Assembly (NCBI RefSeq): GCF_001939045.1
Contig: NZ_MKIM01000020.1
Location: 124,001-188,000 of the forward strand
Source of the DNA: Rhizobium oryziradicis
GTDB lineage: Bacteria > Pseudomonadota > Alphaproteobacteria > Rhizobiales > Rhizobiaceae
Direction: 5' to 3'
DNA: 64,000 nt
This document shows, piece by piece, positions 1 to 8,751 of this stretch (position 1 is the stretch's first letter; each line of letters starts with the position of its first letter). The notes beneath the pieces were generated by a model. It ran no database searches. It worked only from the letters and a program-made list of their open reading frames with translations, and had not been told where the DNA came from. A program made the position numbers and the translations under genes.

Positions 1-1
1 A

Positions 2-100
2 GCGGTGGTGGAGCCCGTATCCGCTTTGCAAGACGGTTATGAGGCGGCCTATCAGCGCTATCGCGCGCTTTATCCGGCCATCAAGTCAATCCAGCATTAA
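2..100 (+). CDS. xylB: Xylulokinase, C-terminal end (partial)
   Basis: The first bases encode the last 32 residues of a protein, ending AYQRYRALYPAIKSIQH and a TAA stop at 98-100. A tail of the form YxRYRxLYPA is usual at the C-terminus of FGGY-family sugar kinases, and xylulokinase commonly lies directly upstream of xylA in rhizobia. The product would phosphorylate D-xylulose made by the isomerase encoded 88 bases downstream. The active site and start lie outside the window, so the assignment rests on the tail and on the neighbour. Confidence 0.75.
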   Translation, partial: AVVEPVSALQDGYEAAYQRYRALYPAIKSIQH

Positions 101-188
101 AACCATAACAGTCATCCTGCTTTTGACGGAATGCGCAAAAGCGGGATGAGAACATACGACACAGATCTTTAAATCAGGAGGAATACCC

Positions 189-1496
189 ATGAGCACAGGC
201 TTTTTCGGCGATATCACCAAAATTAAATATGAAGGTGAAGGCAGCACCAATCCGCTGGCTTTTCGCCATTATAACCCCGATGAAGTGGTGATGGGCAAGC
301 GGATGGAAGACCATCTTCGCTTTGCCATTGCCTATTGGCACACATTTGTCTGGCCGGGCACGGACCCGTTTGGCGGCAACACCTTTGAGCGTCCATGGTT
401 TGAAGACAGCATGCAGGCTGCGAAATTGAAGGCCGATGTGGCATTTGAATTCTTCCAGCTGCTTGGCACGCCTTACTATTGCTTCCACGATGCCGATGTG
501 CGCCCCGAAGGCGCAAACTTTGCTGAGAACACCAAGAACCTCAACGAAATCGTCGATTACTTTGCCCAAAAGCAGGCCGACACAGGCGTCAAGCTGCTGT
601 GGGGCACAGCCAACATGTTCTCGCACCGCCGCTATATGTCGGGTGCCGCCACCAATCCTGATCCCGATGTGTTTGCTTTTGCAGCCGCCACGGTGAAGAC
701 CTGCCTTGATGCGACCCAAAAACTCGGCGGCGAAAACTATGTGCTGTGGGGCGGTCGCGAAGGCTATGAAACCCTGCTCAACACCGATCTGAAACAGGAA
801 CTCGACCATATGGGTCGTTTCCTCAACATGGTCGTGGAATATAAGCACAAGATCGGCTTCAAGGGTGCCATCCTGATTGAGCCAAAGCCGCAAGAGCCCT
901 CCAAGCATCAGTATGATTATGATGTTGCCACCGTTTACGGCTTCCTCAAGAATTACGGTCTTGAGAAAGAAGTGAAGGTCAATATCGAGCAGGGCCACGC
1001 CATTTTGGCCGGTCATACCTTTGAGCATGAGCTGGCTTTGGCCAATGCGCTTGGCATTTTCGGCTCGATTGATATGAACCGCAACGATTACCAGTCCGGT
1101 TGGGACACCGACCAGTTCCCCAACAATGTACCGGAAATGGCGCTGGCCTATTATCAAGTGCTGCAAGCCGGTGGCTTCACCACGGGCGGCACCAATTTCG
1201 ACAGTAAGCTGCGCCGCCAGTCAATTGACCCGGCAGACCTGTTGATCGGCCATATCGGTGGTATGGATTGCTGCGCTCGTGGCCTGAAGGCTGCTGCGAA
1301 AATGGTGGAAGACAAGGCTCTCTTGGGTCCGCTAGAGAAGCGCTACAGCGGCTGGAACAGCGACAGCGCCAAGGCCATGCTGGCCAGCGGCACGCTGGAA
1401 AGCATCGCAGCCCGCGTAGAACAAGACAACATCAATCCAAAGCCTGTGTCCGGCCAGCAAGAGTGGCTGGAAAACGTGGTCAATCGCTACGTTTAA
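189..1496 (+). CDS. xylA: Xylose isomerase
   Basis: The protein has 435 residues, the usual length of group II xylose isomerases. It converts D-xylose to D-xylulose in the cytoplasm. The catalytic HxxD pair is visible as FHDADV (His100, Asp103), and the metal ligands as [15 protein letters not shown] in the middle of the chain and the SIDMNRND stretch near residue 300. The start is fixed by an ideal ribosome site, AGGAGG, 8 bases before ATG. It follows the xylB end in the same direction, so xylB-xylA form an operon. A strong hairpin terminator follows the stop, so transcription probably ends here rather than running into the next sugar genes. Confidence 0.97.
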   Translation: MSTGFFGDITKIKYEGEGSTNPLAFRHYNPDEVVMGKRMEDHLRFAIAYWHTFVWPGTDPFGGNTFERPWFEDSMQAAKLKADVAFEFFQLLGTPYYCFHDADVRPEGANFAENTKNLNEIVDYFAQKQADTGVKLLWGTANMFSHRRYMSGAATNPDPDVFAFAAATVKTCLDATQKLGGENYVLWGGREGYETLLNTDLKQELDHMGRFLNMVVEYKHKIGFKGAILIEPKPQEPSKHQYDYDVATVYGFLKNYGLEKEVKVNIEQGHAILAGHTFEHELALANALGIFGSIDMNRNDYQSGWDTDQFPNNVPEMALAYYQVLQAGGFTTGGTNFDSKLRRQSIDPADLLIGHIGGMDCCARGLKAAAKMVEDKALLGPLEKRYSGWNSDSAKAMLASGTLESIAARVEQDNINPKPVSGQQEWLENVVNRYV

Positions 1497-1509
1497 TCAA
1501 CTTGCAGTG

Positions 1510-1543
1510 GCTGGCGGGGAAAGGTGCTTTCCCCGCCAGCTTT
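1510..1543 (+). terminator. Rho-independent terminator after xylA
   Basis: A perfect 14-base-pair stem (1510-1523 with 1527-1540, sequence GCTGGCGGGGAAAG and its complement) encloses a 3-base loop and is followed by a short T run. It lies 13 bases after the xylA stop. Confidence 0.8.
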
Positions 1544-1597
1544 GCGCGCCTGCCTGATTTTCAGGGGCGATTTTTTCTTTTTCACTGTTGCAAACAC

Positions 1598-1609
1598 AAA
1601 AGCGCTTCA
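1598..1609. promoter_or_regulatory. LacI-family operator candidate
   Basis: AAGCGCTT is a perfect palindrome with a central CG at 1600-1607, the form recognised by many LacI-family sugar regulators. It lies about 70 bases upstream of the isomerase-like gene at 1673 and after the xylA terminator, so it would sit in the promoter of the downstream sugar genes. Such short sites also arise by chance. Confidence 0.4.
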
Positions 1610-1672
1610 CAGCGTCGAGAGAATTGAATACACCACCTGTAACGTTTCAGTATCATTTTGGAGGAGATGCAT

Positions 1673-2725
1673 ATGAAGACGATCAAGGGGCCTGCTCTGT
1701 TTTTGGGCCAGTTTGCGGGCGATACTGCTCCGTTTAATTCCTGGGATGCTATTACCAAATGGGCCGCTGAAAAGGGCTATCTAGGCGTGCAGGTGCCTAC
1801 ATGGGCTGGCCAGCTTATCGATTTGAAAAAAGCGGCTGAATCCAAAGATTATTGTGATGAACTGGCCGGTATTGCCCGCCAGAACGGTGTGGAAATCACC
1901 GAACTGTCCACCCATTTGCAAGGCCAACTGGTGGCCGTCAATCCCGTCTACGATGAAGCCTTTGATGGTTTCGCGGCCCCCGAAGTGCGCGGCAACCCGA
2001 AAGCGCGGCAAGCGTGGGCGGTGGAACAGGTCAAATATGCGCTGAAAGCCTCAAACCATCTGGGTATCAAGGCCCATGCCACGTTTTCAGGCGCACTCGC
2101 CTGGCCCTATATTTACCCATGGCCGCAGCGCCCAGCAGGGCTGGTGGAAACCGCTTTTGATGAACTGGCCAAACGCTGGTTGCCGATCCTCAACTATGCC
2201 GATGAGCAGGGCGTGGATGTGTGTTATGAAATTCACCCGGGTGAAGATCTTCATGATGGCGTGACGTTCGAGATGTTTCTGGAGCGCGTGGGCAACCATG
2301 CCCGCGCCAACATGCTCTACGATCCATCGCATTATGTGCTGCAATGCCTCGATTATCTCGACAACATCTATATCTACAAAGACCGCATCAAGATGTTCCA
2401 CGTCAAGGATGCCGAGTTTAACCCCACCGGCCGTCAAGGCGTCTATGGCGGCTATCAGGGCTGGGTCAATCGCGCTGGCCGCTTCCGCTCACCGGGCGAT
2501 GGCCAGGTGGATTTTGGCGCGATCTTTTCCAAAATGGCCGCTAATGATTTCGACGGCTGGGCTGTGGTGGAATGGGAATGCGCGCTGAAACATCCAGAAG
2601 ACGGTGCCCGTGAAGGAGCAGAATTCGTCAAGGCGCATATTATCCGGGTGACAGAACACGCCTTTGATGATTTTGCATCGAGCGGCACCGATGATGCCGC
2701 CAACCGGCGGATGTTGGGGCTGTAA
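1673..2725 (+). CDS. Sugar isomerase/epimerase-like TIM-barrel protein
   Basis: The 350-residue protein belongs to the xylose-isomerase-like / AP endonuclease family 2 TIM barrels. Four likely metal ligands appear in the family order: Glu in CYEIHPGE, Asp in YDPSH, His in MFHVKDAE and Glu in AVVEWEC. These barrels isomerise, epimerise or dehydrate sugars, keto-sugars or inositols with a divalent metal. ATG at 1673 is chosen because GGAGGAG ends 7 bases before it; an upstream TTG at 1658 lies at the ribosome site itself. The next gene is a Gfo/Idh dehydrogenase and the following one a beta-glucosidase. Barrel plus Gfo/Idh pairs are known from inositol breakdown and from 3-keto-glycoside pathways such as ycjR/ycjS. 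The substrate is not identifiable here. Confidence 0.85.
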   Translation: MKTIKGPALFLGQFAGDTAPFNSWDAITKWAAEKGYLGVQVPTWAGQLIDLKKAAESKDYCDELAGIARQNGVEITELSTHLQGQLVAVNPVYDEAFDGFAAPEVRGNPKARQAWAVEQVKYALKASNHLGIKAHATFSGALAWPYIYPWPQRPAGLVETAFDELAKRWLPILNYADEQGVDVCYEIHPGEDLHDGVTFEMFLERVGNHARANMLYDPSHYVLQCLDYLDNIYIYKDRIKMFHVKDAEFNPTGRQGVYGGYQGWVNRAGRFRSPGDGQVDFGAIFSKMAANDFDGWAVVEWECALKHPEDGAREGAEFVKAHIIRVTEHAFDDFASSGTDDAANRRMLGL

Positions 2726-2747
2726 CGAAACGTTCCATGCATGGCCT

Positions 2748-2899
2748 ACCCCCCTCTACCCTGCCGGGCATCTCCCCCTCACGGGGGGGAGATAGAAAGC
2801 AGATAGGTTGGCGATTTATATTGAATGGTCTGAATAGCAAGGTTTGCGGTCAATCTCCCCCCTTGAGGGGGAGATGTCACGAGAGTGACAGAGGGGGGT
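2748..2899. repeat. Rhizobial palindromic intergenic repeat, copy 1
   Basis: The outer arms ACCCCCCTCT (2748-2757) and AGAGGGGGGT (2890-2899) are exact inverted repeats. Inside are two nested C/G palindromes of the ATCTCCCCC...GGGGGAGAT kind (around 2770-2793 and 2853-2875), separated by about 60 bases of less GC-rich sequence. A shorter relative lies at 44017-44081. GC-rich palindromic mosaics like this are scattered between genes in many Rhizobiales genomes. It fills the gap between the TIM-barrel gene and the Gfo/Idh gene and could fold in the transcript. Confidence 0.75.
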
Positions 2900-2934
2900 G
2901 CCCCGCGTTCTCTGCATTTTAGGAGGAAATTCCA

Positions 2935-4107
2935 ATGACAATTGAAGCAAGCAAATCCGAGCAACGCGCCCCTAAAATCCGCCTTGGCATGGTTGGTGGC
3001 GGGCAGGGGGCATTTATTGGCGCAGTGCATCGCATGGCTGCCCGGCTGGATGATCATTATGATCTGGAGGCAGGTGCGCTCTCGTCCACGCCAGAAAAAT
3101 CTCAGGCCTCGGGCCGCGATCTGGGGCTGGACCCGGCCCGCTGCTATGGCTCATTTGAAGAAATGGCTGCAAGCGAAGCGGCCCGCCCGGATGGTATCGA
3201 GGCGGTTTCCATCGTCACGCCAAACCACGTGCATTTTGCCGCCGCTAAAGCCTTTCTGGAACGCGGTATTCACGTGATCTGCGACAAACCGCTTACCTCC
3301 AATCTGGAGGATGCCAAGGCGCTCAAAGCGGCGGCGGACAAAGCCAAGGCGCTGTTCATCCTCACCCACAATTACACGGGCTATCCCATGGTGCGCCATG
3401 CCCGCGAACTGGTACAAAGTGGTGCATTGGGTGAAATCCGTCTGGTGCAAATGGAATACCCACAAGATTGGCTGGCGGAACCGGTGGAGCAATCTGGTGC
3501 CAAGCAAGCCGTCTGGCGCACCGATCCGGCGCAATCGGGCGTTGGCGGCTCAACCGGCGACATCGGCACCCACGCCTATAACCTTGGCAGTTTCATTTCG
3601 GGTTTGACCCTGCATGAACTCTCAGCCGATGTGCATACCTTCGTGGAAGGCCGCAGGCTGGATGACAATGCCCATGTGATGCTCCGCTTTGAAGGTGGTG
3701 CCAAAGGTCTTTTGTGGTGCAGCCAGGTGGCAACCGGCAATGAAAACGGGTTGAAAGTGCGTATCTACGGCACCAAAGCCGGGATTGAATGGACGCAGGC
3801 TGATCCGAATTACCTGTGGTTCACCAAGCTGGGCGAGCCAAAACAGCTTATCACCCGTGGCGGTGCCGGAGCAGGCGCGGCGAGCGCCCGCGTCACCCGC
3901 ATCCCCGGCGGTCATCCGGAAGGCTACCTCGAAGCCTTTGCCACCATCTACAGCGAGGCGGCGCAAGCCATTAACGCCGCCAAGGCTGGCGTGGCGGTTG
4001 ACCCGGCGGTGGTGTATCCAACGGTTGACGATGGGGTGAAGGGTGTGGCGTTTGTCACGGCCTGTATTGAATCATCGAAGCAGAACGGGGCTTGGGTAAA
4101 AGTTTGA
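2935..4107 (+). CDS. Gfo/Idh/MocA-family oxidoreductase
   Basis: This 390-residue protein has an N-terminal Rossmann fold with the dinucleotide loop LGMVGGGQGAFIG, then VTPNHVH and the catalytic-lysine segment CDKPLTSN, the family's (E/D)KP motif. A further conserved histidine lies in GDIGTHAYNL. Family members oxidise or reduce sugars, inositols or glycosides with NAD(P). The start is set by AGGAGG 7 bases before ATG. It probably shares a transcript with the isomerase-like gene upstream, although a palindromic repeat lies between them. The pairing suggests that one enzyme oxidises a sugar or glycoside and the other rearranges or splits the keto product. The substrate is not known. Confidence 0.9.
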   Translation: MTIEASKSEQRAPKIRLGMVGGGQGAFIGAVHRMAARLDDHYDLEAGALSSTPEKSQASGRDLGLDPARCYGSFEEMAASEAARPDGIEAVSIVTPNHVHFAAAKAFLERGIHVICDKPLTSNLEDAKALKAAADKAKALFILTHNYTGYPMVRHARELVQSGALGEIRLVQMEYPQDWLAEPVEQSGAKQAVWRTDPAQSGVGGSTGDIGTHAYNLGSFISGLTLHELSADVHTFVEGRRLDDNAHVMLRFEGGAKGLLWCSQVATGNENGLKVRIYGTKAGIEWTQADPNYLWFTKLGEPKQLITRGGAGAGAASARVTRIPGGHPEGYLEAFATIYSEAAQAINAAKAGVAVDPAVVYPTVDDGVKGVAFVTACIESSKQNGAWVKV

Positions 4108-4220
4108 GGCCCAGACTTCGAGATCGCGAATGGGAATGGAAGTGGTTACGGTTTTTCCTTTCCCGTGCCACCACATTGGTCTAAACAGCTTTCAGTATAA
4201 ATTTGCACCTGTTGATTGAC

Positions 4221-4267
4221 CCTAAAGCCTGTCGCAGTGAATAGGATTAACTGCGACAGGCTTTAGG
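4221..4267. repeat. Perfect 18-bp hairpin, intergenic
   Basis: The arms 4221-4238 (CCTAAAGCCTGTCGCAGT) and 4250-4267 are perfect reverse complements around an 11-base loop. There is no T run, so it is not a typical terminator. It directly precedes a second hairpin, and together they fill most of the gap between the Gfo/Idh gene and the beta-glucosidase gene. The form matches dispersed palindromic intergenic elements of Rhizobiaceae. Confidence 0.75.
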
Positions 4268-4279
4268 TCTTATTGTGTT

Positions 4280-4324
4280 GCATGTGCGTTGTTGTTTCAT
4301 TGAGGACAATGAAACGCGACATGC
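4280..4324. repeat. Second intergenic hairpin before the beta-glucosidase gene
   Basis: The 9-base arms GTTTCATTG (4294-4302) and CAATGAAAC (4307-4315) close on the loop AGGA. The outer ends GCATGT (4280-4285) and ACATGC (4319-4324) also pair, with a mismatched middle. GCATGTcg...cgACATGC framing is seen in abundant intergenic repeats of Rhizobiales. It ends 17 bases before the beta-glucosidase start. Confidence 0.6.
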
Positions 4325-4341
4325 TTTAACGGGAGTTCCAG

Positions 4342-5709
4342 ATGACCGATCCCAAGCTTCTCGCTGCTCGTTTTCCCAAAGACTTCTTGTTTGGCGTCGC
4401 CACCGCCTCCTACCAGATCGAAGGAGCCACCAAAGCCGATGGCCGCAAAGCCTGCATCTGGGATGCGTTTTCCAATATGCCGGGCCGGGTGTATCAAGGG
4501 CATAATGGCGATGTGGCTTGTGATCATTACAATCGTTGGGAAGCGGATCTTGATCTGATCAAGGAGATGGGTGTTTCGGCCTATCGGTTCTCAATCGCAT
4601 GGCCGCGCATTATCCCGGATGGCACAGGCCGGGTGAATGAAACGGGTCTGGATTTCTACGACAAGCTGGTGGACGGTCTTAAAGATCGCGGCATCAAGGC
4701 CTATGCCACGCTGTATCATTGGGATCTGCCGCTGGCGCTGATGGGCGATGGCGGCTGGGCGGCACGTTCCACGGCTTACGCGTTTCAGCGCTATGCGAAA
4801 TTGGTGATGGCGCGACTGGGTGATCGGCTGGATGCGGTGGCGACCTTTAATGAGCCATGGTGTTCGGTGTGGCTGTCGCACCTCTATGGTGTTCATGCGC
4901 CGGGCGAGCGCAATATGGATGCAGCACTGCATGCGCTGCACTATACCAATCTGGCCCATGGTCTGGGCATTGATGCCATTCGCCAGGTGGCGCCGCAGGT
5001 GCCTGCCGGGCTGGTGCTGAATGCCCATTCTGTTATTCCCGGCTCTGAGAGTGCAGCCGATAAGGCGGCGGCAGAGCGCGCCCATCAATTTCACAATGGC
5101 GTTTTCTTTGATTCGGTGTTCAAGGGCGAATACCCGGCCGAATTTTTGACGGCGCTTGGTGAGCGTATGCCAAAAATCGAAGAGGGCGATATGGAGATCA
5201 TCTCGCAGCCGCTCGATTGGTGGGGCCTGAATTATTACACGCCAATGCGGGTTGCGGATGATCCAACCAAGGGTGCCGAGTTTCCGGCAACCGTCGATGC
5301 ACCGCCGGTGTCGGATGTGAAAACCGATATTGGCTGGGAGGTCTATGCGCCCGCGTTGAAATCTTTGGTGGAAAATCTCTACGATCGCTACACTTTGCCA
5401 GTCTGCTACATCACCGAAAATGGTGCCTGCTACAACATGGGCGTGGAAGATGGCGAAGTGGATGATCAGCCCCGGCTGGATTATTACAAAGACCATATCG
5501 GCATTATCGCAGATCTGATTGCCGATGGTTTTCCGATGAAGGGCTATTTTGCCTGGAGCCTGATGGATAATTTTGAATGGGCGGAGGGCTATCGCATGCG
5601 CTTTGGCCTCGTGCATGTGGATTATGAAACCCAAGTGCGCACGGTGAAGAAAAGCGGCCAATGGTATGGCGCTTTGGCGGCGCTTTTTCCAATTGGCAAC
5701 CAGGTCTGA
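4342..5709 (+). CDS. Beta-glucosidase, glycoside hydrolase family 1
   Basis: The 455-residue protein is a full-length GH1 enzyme that hydrolyses beta-glucosides, such as cellobiose or plant aryl-glucosides, with retention. The acid/base glutamate is Glu171 in FNEPW and the nucleophile Glu359 in YITENG. The N-terminal signature FLFGVATASYQIEGA (residues 16-30) and the C-terminal MDNFEWAEGY are present. These positions match the well-studied Agrobacterium beta-glucosidase closely. No signal peptide is visible, so it acts in the cytoplasm on imported glycosides. GGGAGTTCC lies just before ATG. A terminator follows the stop. Confidence 0.95.
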   Translation: MTDPKLLAARFPKDFLFGVATASYQIEGATKADGRKACIWDAFSNMPGRVYQGHNGDVACDHYNRWEADLDLIKEMGVSAYRFSIAWPRIIPDGTGRVNETGLDFYDKLVDGLKDRGIKAYATLYHWDLPLALMGDGGWAARSTAYAFQRYAKLVMARLGDRLDAVATFNEPWCSVWLSHLYGVHAPGERNMDAALHALHYTNLAHGLGIDAIRQVAPQVPAGLVLNAHSVIPGSESAADKAAAERAHQFHNGVFFDSVFKGEYPAEFLTALGERMPKIEEGDMEIISQPLDWWGLNYYTPMRVADDPTKGAEFPATVDAPPVSDVKTDIGWEVYAPALKSLVENLYDRYTLPVCYITENGACYNMGVEDGEVDDQPRLDYYKDHIGIIADLIADGFPMKGYFAWSLMDNFEWAEGYRMRFGLVHVDYETQVRTVKKSGQWYGALAALFPIGNQV

Positions 5710-5750
5710 GCGAAAATGCGAGTTTAAAAGATAGATTTTGCAGAAAAATG

Positions 5751-5780
5751 GGCCGAGGGGGAAAATTATCCCTCGGCTTT
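5751..5780 (+). terminator. Terminator after the beta-glucosidase gene
   Basis: GCCGAGGG (5752-5759) pairs with CCCTCGGC (5770-5777) around a 10-base A/T-rich loop, followed by TTT. It lies about 40 bases after the stop. Confidence 0.6.
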
Positions 5781-6015
5781 GGTTGAAAAATCCGGTTGTT
5801 TAGCGTTATCCCTCAAATGGCTGTTTGAGCCTGATTTGAAAAAAGCGAGATGAACAATGGTATTGCGGATTGGAAATCGTCGAATGTGTCGCTGACCATC
5901 GCCGAAAAGCCGCGCCTGTCTCATCCCTGAAAGCCACGTTCTGTGGCGCATTTATCCGAGAGAATGCCATGTCTTTGACTTTTGAGCCGCAACGCTCCCC
6001 AAGGGAGTCTGTTCG
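5781..6015 (+). promoter_or_regulatory. metN 5' region with a hairpin over the ribosome site
   Basis: No gene is visible between the beta-glucosidase and metN. The region should hold the metNIQ promoter and leader. Near its 3' end three small hairpins follow each other: GCCAC/GTGGC (5933-5947), GCATT/AATGC (5948-5967) and CTCCC/GGGAG (5995-6007, 3-base loop). The last one covers the GGGAG ribosome site of metN. I compared the region with the SAM-II consensus from memory and did not find its conserved core. A regulated leader is possible but not shown. Confidence 0.4.
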
Positions 6016-7104
6016 ATGACGCTTGCTGTCGCATCAAATCCGCACACCTCAACTTCTCACAGCATGGTGGCCTTTGAAGGTGTCACCAAGCAATTTGGCG
6101 GGCGTGATGGCCAGTCCACCTTCACGGCGCTGGATGGCGTTGATCTCACCGTTCCCAAAGGGGCGATTACCGGCATTATTGGTCGCTCCGGTGCCGGGAA
6201 ATCGACGCTGATCCGTCTGGTCAATGGCTTGGAATTGCCCTCCACCGGCAAAGTGCTGGTGGATGATGTCGATGTGGCAGGGTTGAGCGATGCCGGTCTT
6301 CGCACGCTGCGCCGCTCGATTGGCATGATTTTCCAGCATTTCAATCTGCTCGCCTCGCGCACCGTCTATGACAATATTGCCCTGCCCTTGGAAATTGCGG
6401 GCTTGGATAGGGCCGCGATCAAGGCGCGGGTGGCACCCTTGATGGACCTTGTTGGCCTTGGCGATAAGGCGGGCCGCTATCCGGCCGAATTGTCGGGCGG
6501 GCAAAAACAGCGCGTTGGCATTGCGCGGGCGCTGGCCACCGAGCCAAAACTGTTGCTCTCCGATGAGGCAACATCGGCACTGGACCCGGAAACCACCCAG
6601 TCGATTCTGGATCTGCTCAAAACCATCAATCGCGATCTGGATTTGACCGTGCTGCTGATCACCCATGAGATGGAGGTGGTGAAGGCCATTGCGTCGCATG
6701 TGGCGGTGATTGACAAGGGCCGGATTGTCGAAAATGGCCGCACCTTTGATGTGTTCACCCAACCGCAACACGCCACCACGCAGGCTATGCTGGCGGGCTT
6801 GACCGGCTCAAAACTGCCCATCTGGATTACCAGTCGCCTGCATGATAGCCAGCAGGGGGCCGAGCGGGTCTATGTTCGCCTGATTTTCTTTGGTGCAACA
6901 TCGGAACAGCCTTTGGTGTCCGGGTTGATCAATGAGCTTGGCGTCGAGGTCAATATTCTCGCAGGTACGATTGATGAAATTGCCGGCGAGCCCTATGGCG
7001 CGCTGGTGGTGTCCTATCCGGCAACGGCTGATATTTTGGCGCGGGCCGAGCAATTTTTTGCGCGCACCGGTTTGAAAACGGAGGTGCTTGGCTATGGCGC
7101 TTGA
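6016..7104 (+). CDS. metN: Methionine ABC importer, ATP-binding protein
   Basis: The 362-residue ATPase has Walker [10 protein letters not shown] (about residues 56-64), signature [15 protein letters not shown] and Walker [13 protein letters not shown]. The last 90 or so residues form the NIL regulatory domain, in which MetN binds methionine to switch the transporter off. This C-terminal extension, together with the next two genes, makes the methionine assignment secure. AAGGGAGT precedes ATG 6016; an internal ATG at 6064 (MVAFEGV) is the other possible start, since the first 16 residues are not typical of the family. It overlaps metI by 11 bases. Confidence 0.93.
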   Translation: MTLAVASNPHTSTSHSMVAFEGVTKQFGGRDGQSTFTALDGVDLTVPKGAITGIIGRSGAGKSTLIRLVNGLELPSTGKVLVDDVDVAGLSDAGLRTLRRSIGMIFQHFNLLASRTVYDNIALPLEIAGLDRAAIKARVAPLMDLVGLGDKAGRYPAELSGGQKQRVGIARALATEPKLLLSDEATSALDPETTQSILDLLKTINRDLDLTVLLITHEMEVVKAIASHVAVIDKGRIVENGRTFDVFTQPQHATTQAMLAGLTGSKLPIWITSRLHDSQQGAERVYVRLIFFGATSEQPLVSGLINELGVEVNILAGTIDEIAGEPYGALVVSYPATADILARAEQFFARTGLKTEVLGYGA

Positions 7105-7762
7105 TATGTTGTTGTCGCTGCTGTCCAAGGCCCTGTGGCAGACGCTGCAAATGGTGGCGCTGGCCGGTGTTATTGGCACGGTGATTGGCCTGCCCATCGG
7201 CGTGTTTCTGGCCAACAGCGCCAAGGGCGAATTGTTTGCAGCCCCTGTGACCAATCGTGTGGTGGGCTTGATTGTCAACGCCACCCGCTCCACGCCGTTT
7301 ATCATTCTGGTGGTGGCGATTATTCCATTTACCCGGCTGGTGGCAGGCACGTCGATTGGTACCAATGCTGCCATTGTGCCGCTGACCATTGCCACCATCC
7401 CGTTTGTGGCGCGGCTGATCGAGGCCGCCATCCGCGAGGTGGATCGCGGCCTGATTGAGGCGGCCCGCGCCATGGGGGCGACGCGCTGGCAGATTGTTAC
7501 CAAGGTGCTGATCGCCGAAGCCTTGCCCGCCATCATCATGGCGCTGACCATGACGACGGTGAGCCTGATTGGCTATTCGGCCATGGTGGGCGCGGTTGGC
7601 GGCGGCGGCTTGGGGGATCTGGGCATTCGCTATGGTTATCAGCGCTTTATGCCAGAGGTCATGGCAGCGGTGGTGATCTTGCTGATCGTGCTGGTGCAGG
7701 TGGTGCAGAGTATTGGCGATGCGCTTGCCAGACGCTTTGACAAACGCCATCGCGAAGGCTGA
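7094..7762 (+). CDS. metI: Methionine ABC importer, permease
   Basis: The 222-residue inner-membrane protein has about five hydrophobic segments and the EAA loop [18 protein letters not shown] that contacts MetN. ATG 7094 lies inside the end of metN and is preceded by GGAGGTGC, which fixes it over the upstream in-frame TTG at 7088. Length and the early segment [23 protein letters not shown] are as usual for MetI. It works with MetN and MetQ to import L- and D-methionine. Confidence 0.95.
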   Translation: MALDMLLSLLSKALWQTLQMVALAGVIGTVIGLPIGVFLANSAKGELFAAPVTNRVVGLIVNATRSTPFIILVVAIIPFTRLVAGTSIGTNAAIVPLTIATIPFVARLIEAAIREVDRGLIEAARAMGATRWQIVTKVLIAEALPAIIMALTMTTVSLIGYSAMVGAVGGGGLGDLGIRYGYQRFMPEVMAAVVILLIVLVQVVQSIGDALARRFDKRHREG

Positions 7763-7799
7763 TGGCATTCAATGAGATACGTTTAAAGGAGAGAAGACC

Positions 7800-8579
7800 A
7801 TGAAAACATTGCTGTTGGCAGCATCTATTGCTGCGCTTTTATCGGCCGGTGCCGCTTTTGCTGAAACTATTAAAGTGGGTGTCAGTGCCGGTCCACACGC
7901 TCAGATCATGGAAGAGGTCAAAAAGGTCGCCAAGACCAAGGGCCTTGATATCGAGATCCTCGAATTCACCGATTACGTCATTCCCAATCAGGCTCTGGCC
8001 GATGGCGATTTGCAGGCCAACTCCTTCCAGCACCAGCCCTATCTCGATAATCAGGTCAAGGATCGCGGCTTCAAGCTGGTCAGCATTGCCAAGACCGTGA
8101 ACTTTCCCATGGGGATCTATTCCAAGAAGGTCAAAACACTGGATGCTTTGAAGGACGGCGCTTCGGTTGCCATTCCAAACGATCCGACCAATGGCGGTCG
8201 CGCCCTGCTGATCCTGGCCGATAAGGGTTTGATCAAGTTCAAGGATGGTGCCGGCTTGAAAGTAACACCCGCCGACGTGGTGGAAAATCCAAAGCACCTC
8301 TCCTTTGCCGAGCTGGATGCCGCCCAATTGCCGCGCTCGCTGGATGATGTGGATGCAGCGGTGATCAACACCAATTACGCGCTGGAAGCAGGGCTTGATC
8401 CTGCCAAGGACCCGATTGCCCGCGAAGGTGAAAAGGCCCCTTATATCAATGTCATCGCCGTGCGCGAACAGGATAAGGATCAGCCTTGGGCCAAGACCCT
8501 GGTGGAAGCCTACCACAGTGCCGATGTGAAGGCCTTTATCGTTGCTAAGTTCAAGGGTGCGGTTGTTCCGGCCTGGTAA
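7800..8579 (+). CDS. metQ: Methionine-binding protein of the ABC importer
   Basis: The 259-residue protein is of the NlpA/MetQ family. The first 21 residues form a Sec signal peptide ending SAGAAFA-E; there is no lipobox cysteine, so it should be a soluble periplasmic protein. Family hallmarks follow: IKVGVSAGPHAQIMEEVKK, FTDYVIPNQALADGDLQANSFQHQPYLD and NDPTNGGRALLIL. AAAGGAGAG precedes ATG. It is the last gene of metNIQ and is followed by a terminator. Confidence 0.95.
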   Translation: MKTLLLAASIAALLSAGAAFAETIKVGVSAGPHAQIMEEVKKVAKTKGLDIEILEFTDYVIPNQALADGDLQANSFQHQPYLDNQVKDRGFKLVSIAKTVNFPMGIYSKKVKTLDALKDGASVAIPNDPTNGGRALLILADKGLIKFKDGAGLKVTPADVVENPKHLSFAELDAAQLPRSLDDVDAAVINTNYALEAGLDPAKDPIAREGEKAPYINVIAVREQDKDQPWAKTLVEAYHSADVKAFIVAKFKGAVVPAW

Positions 8580-8604
8580 AGCGCAATAATTGTCGCGAGA
8601 GATG

Positions 8605-8630
8605 AGACCGGCCACGTGCCGGTCTTTTTG
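8605..8630 (+). terminator. Terminator of metNIQ
   Basis: AGACCGGC (8605-8612) and GCCGGTCT (8618-8625) form a perfect 8-base stem with loop CACGT, followed by a T run. It lies 26 bases after the metQ stop. Confidence 0.88.
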
Positions 8631-8751
8631 TGTGGAGCATGCCTTGGGTTTCCGTATGTAAAGGCGTATTGCCTTCAATATTCGTAGCCTTTGAAATGAT
8701 TTTTTCAGTATTTTCGCATAGGCTTTCTCTTGTTTCAGGCGGGACCGTTCT

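Noticed and set aside
174-1166. 330-codon open frame opposite xylA
   Set aside because: Shadow of xylA, which has its catalytic residues and ribosome site.
4591-5661. 356-codon open frame opposite the beta-glucosidase gene
   Set aside because: The plus-strand gene has all GH1 motifs; the antisense product is His/Ile/Arg-rich without family features.
5781-6015. SAM-II riboswitch before metN
   Set aside because: The hairpins present do not show the SAM-II pseudoknot core with its conserved A/U-rich joining sequence, as far as I can judge by eye.
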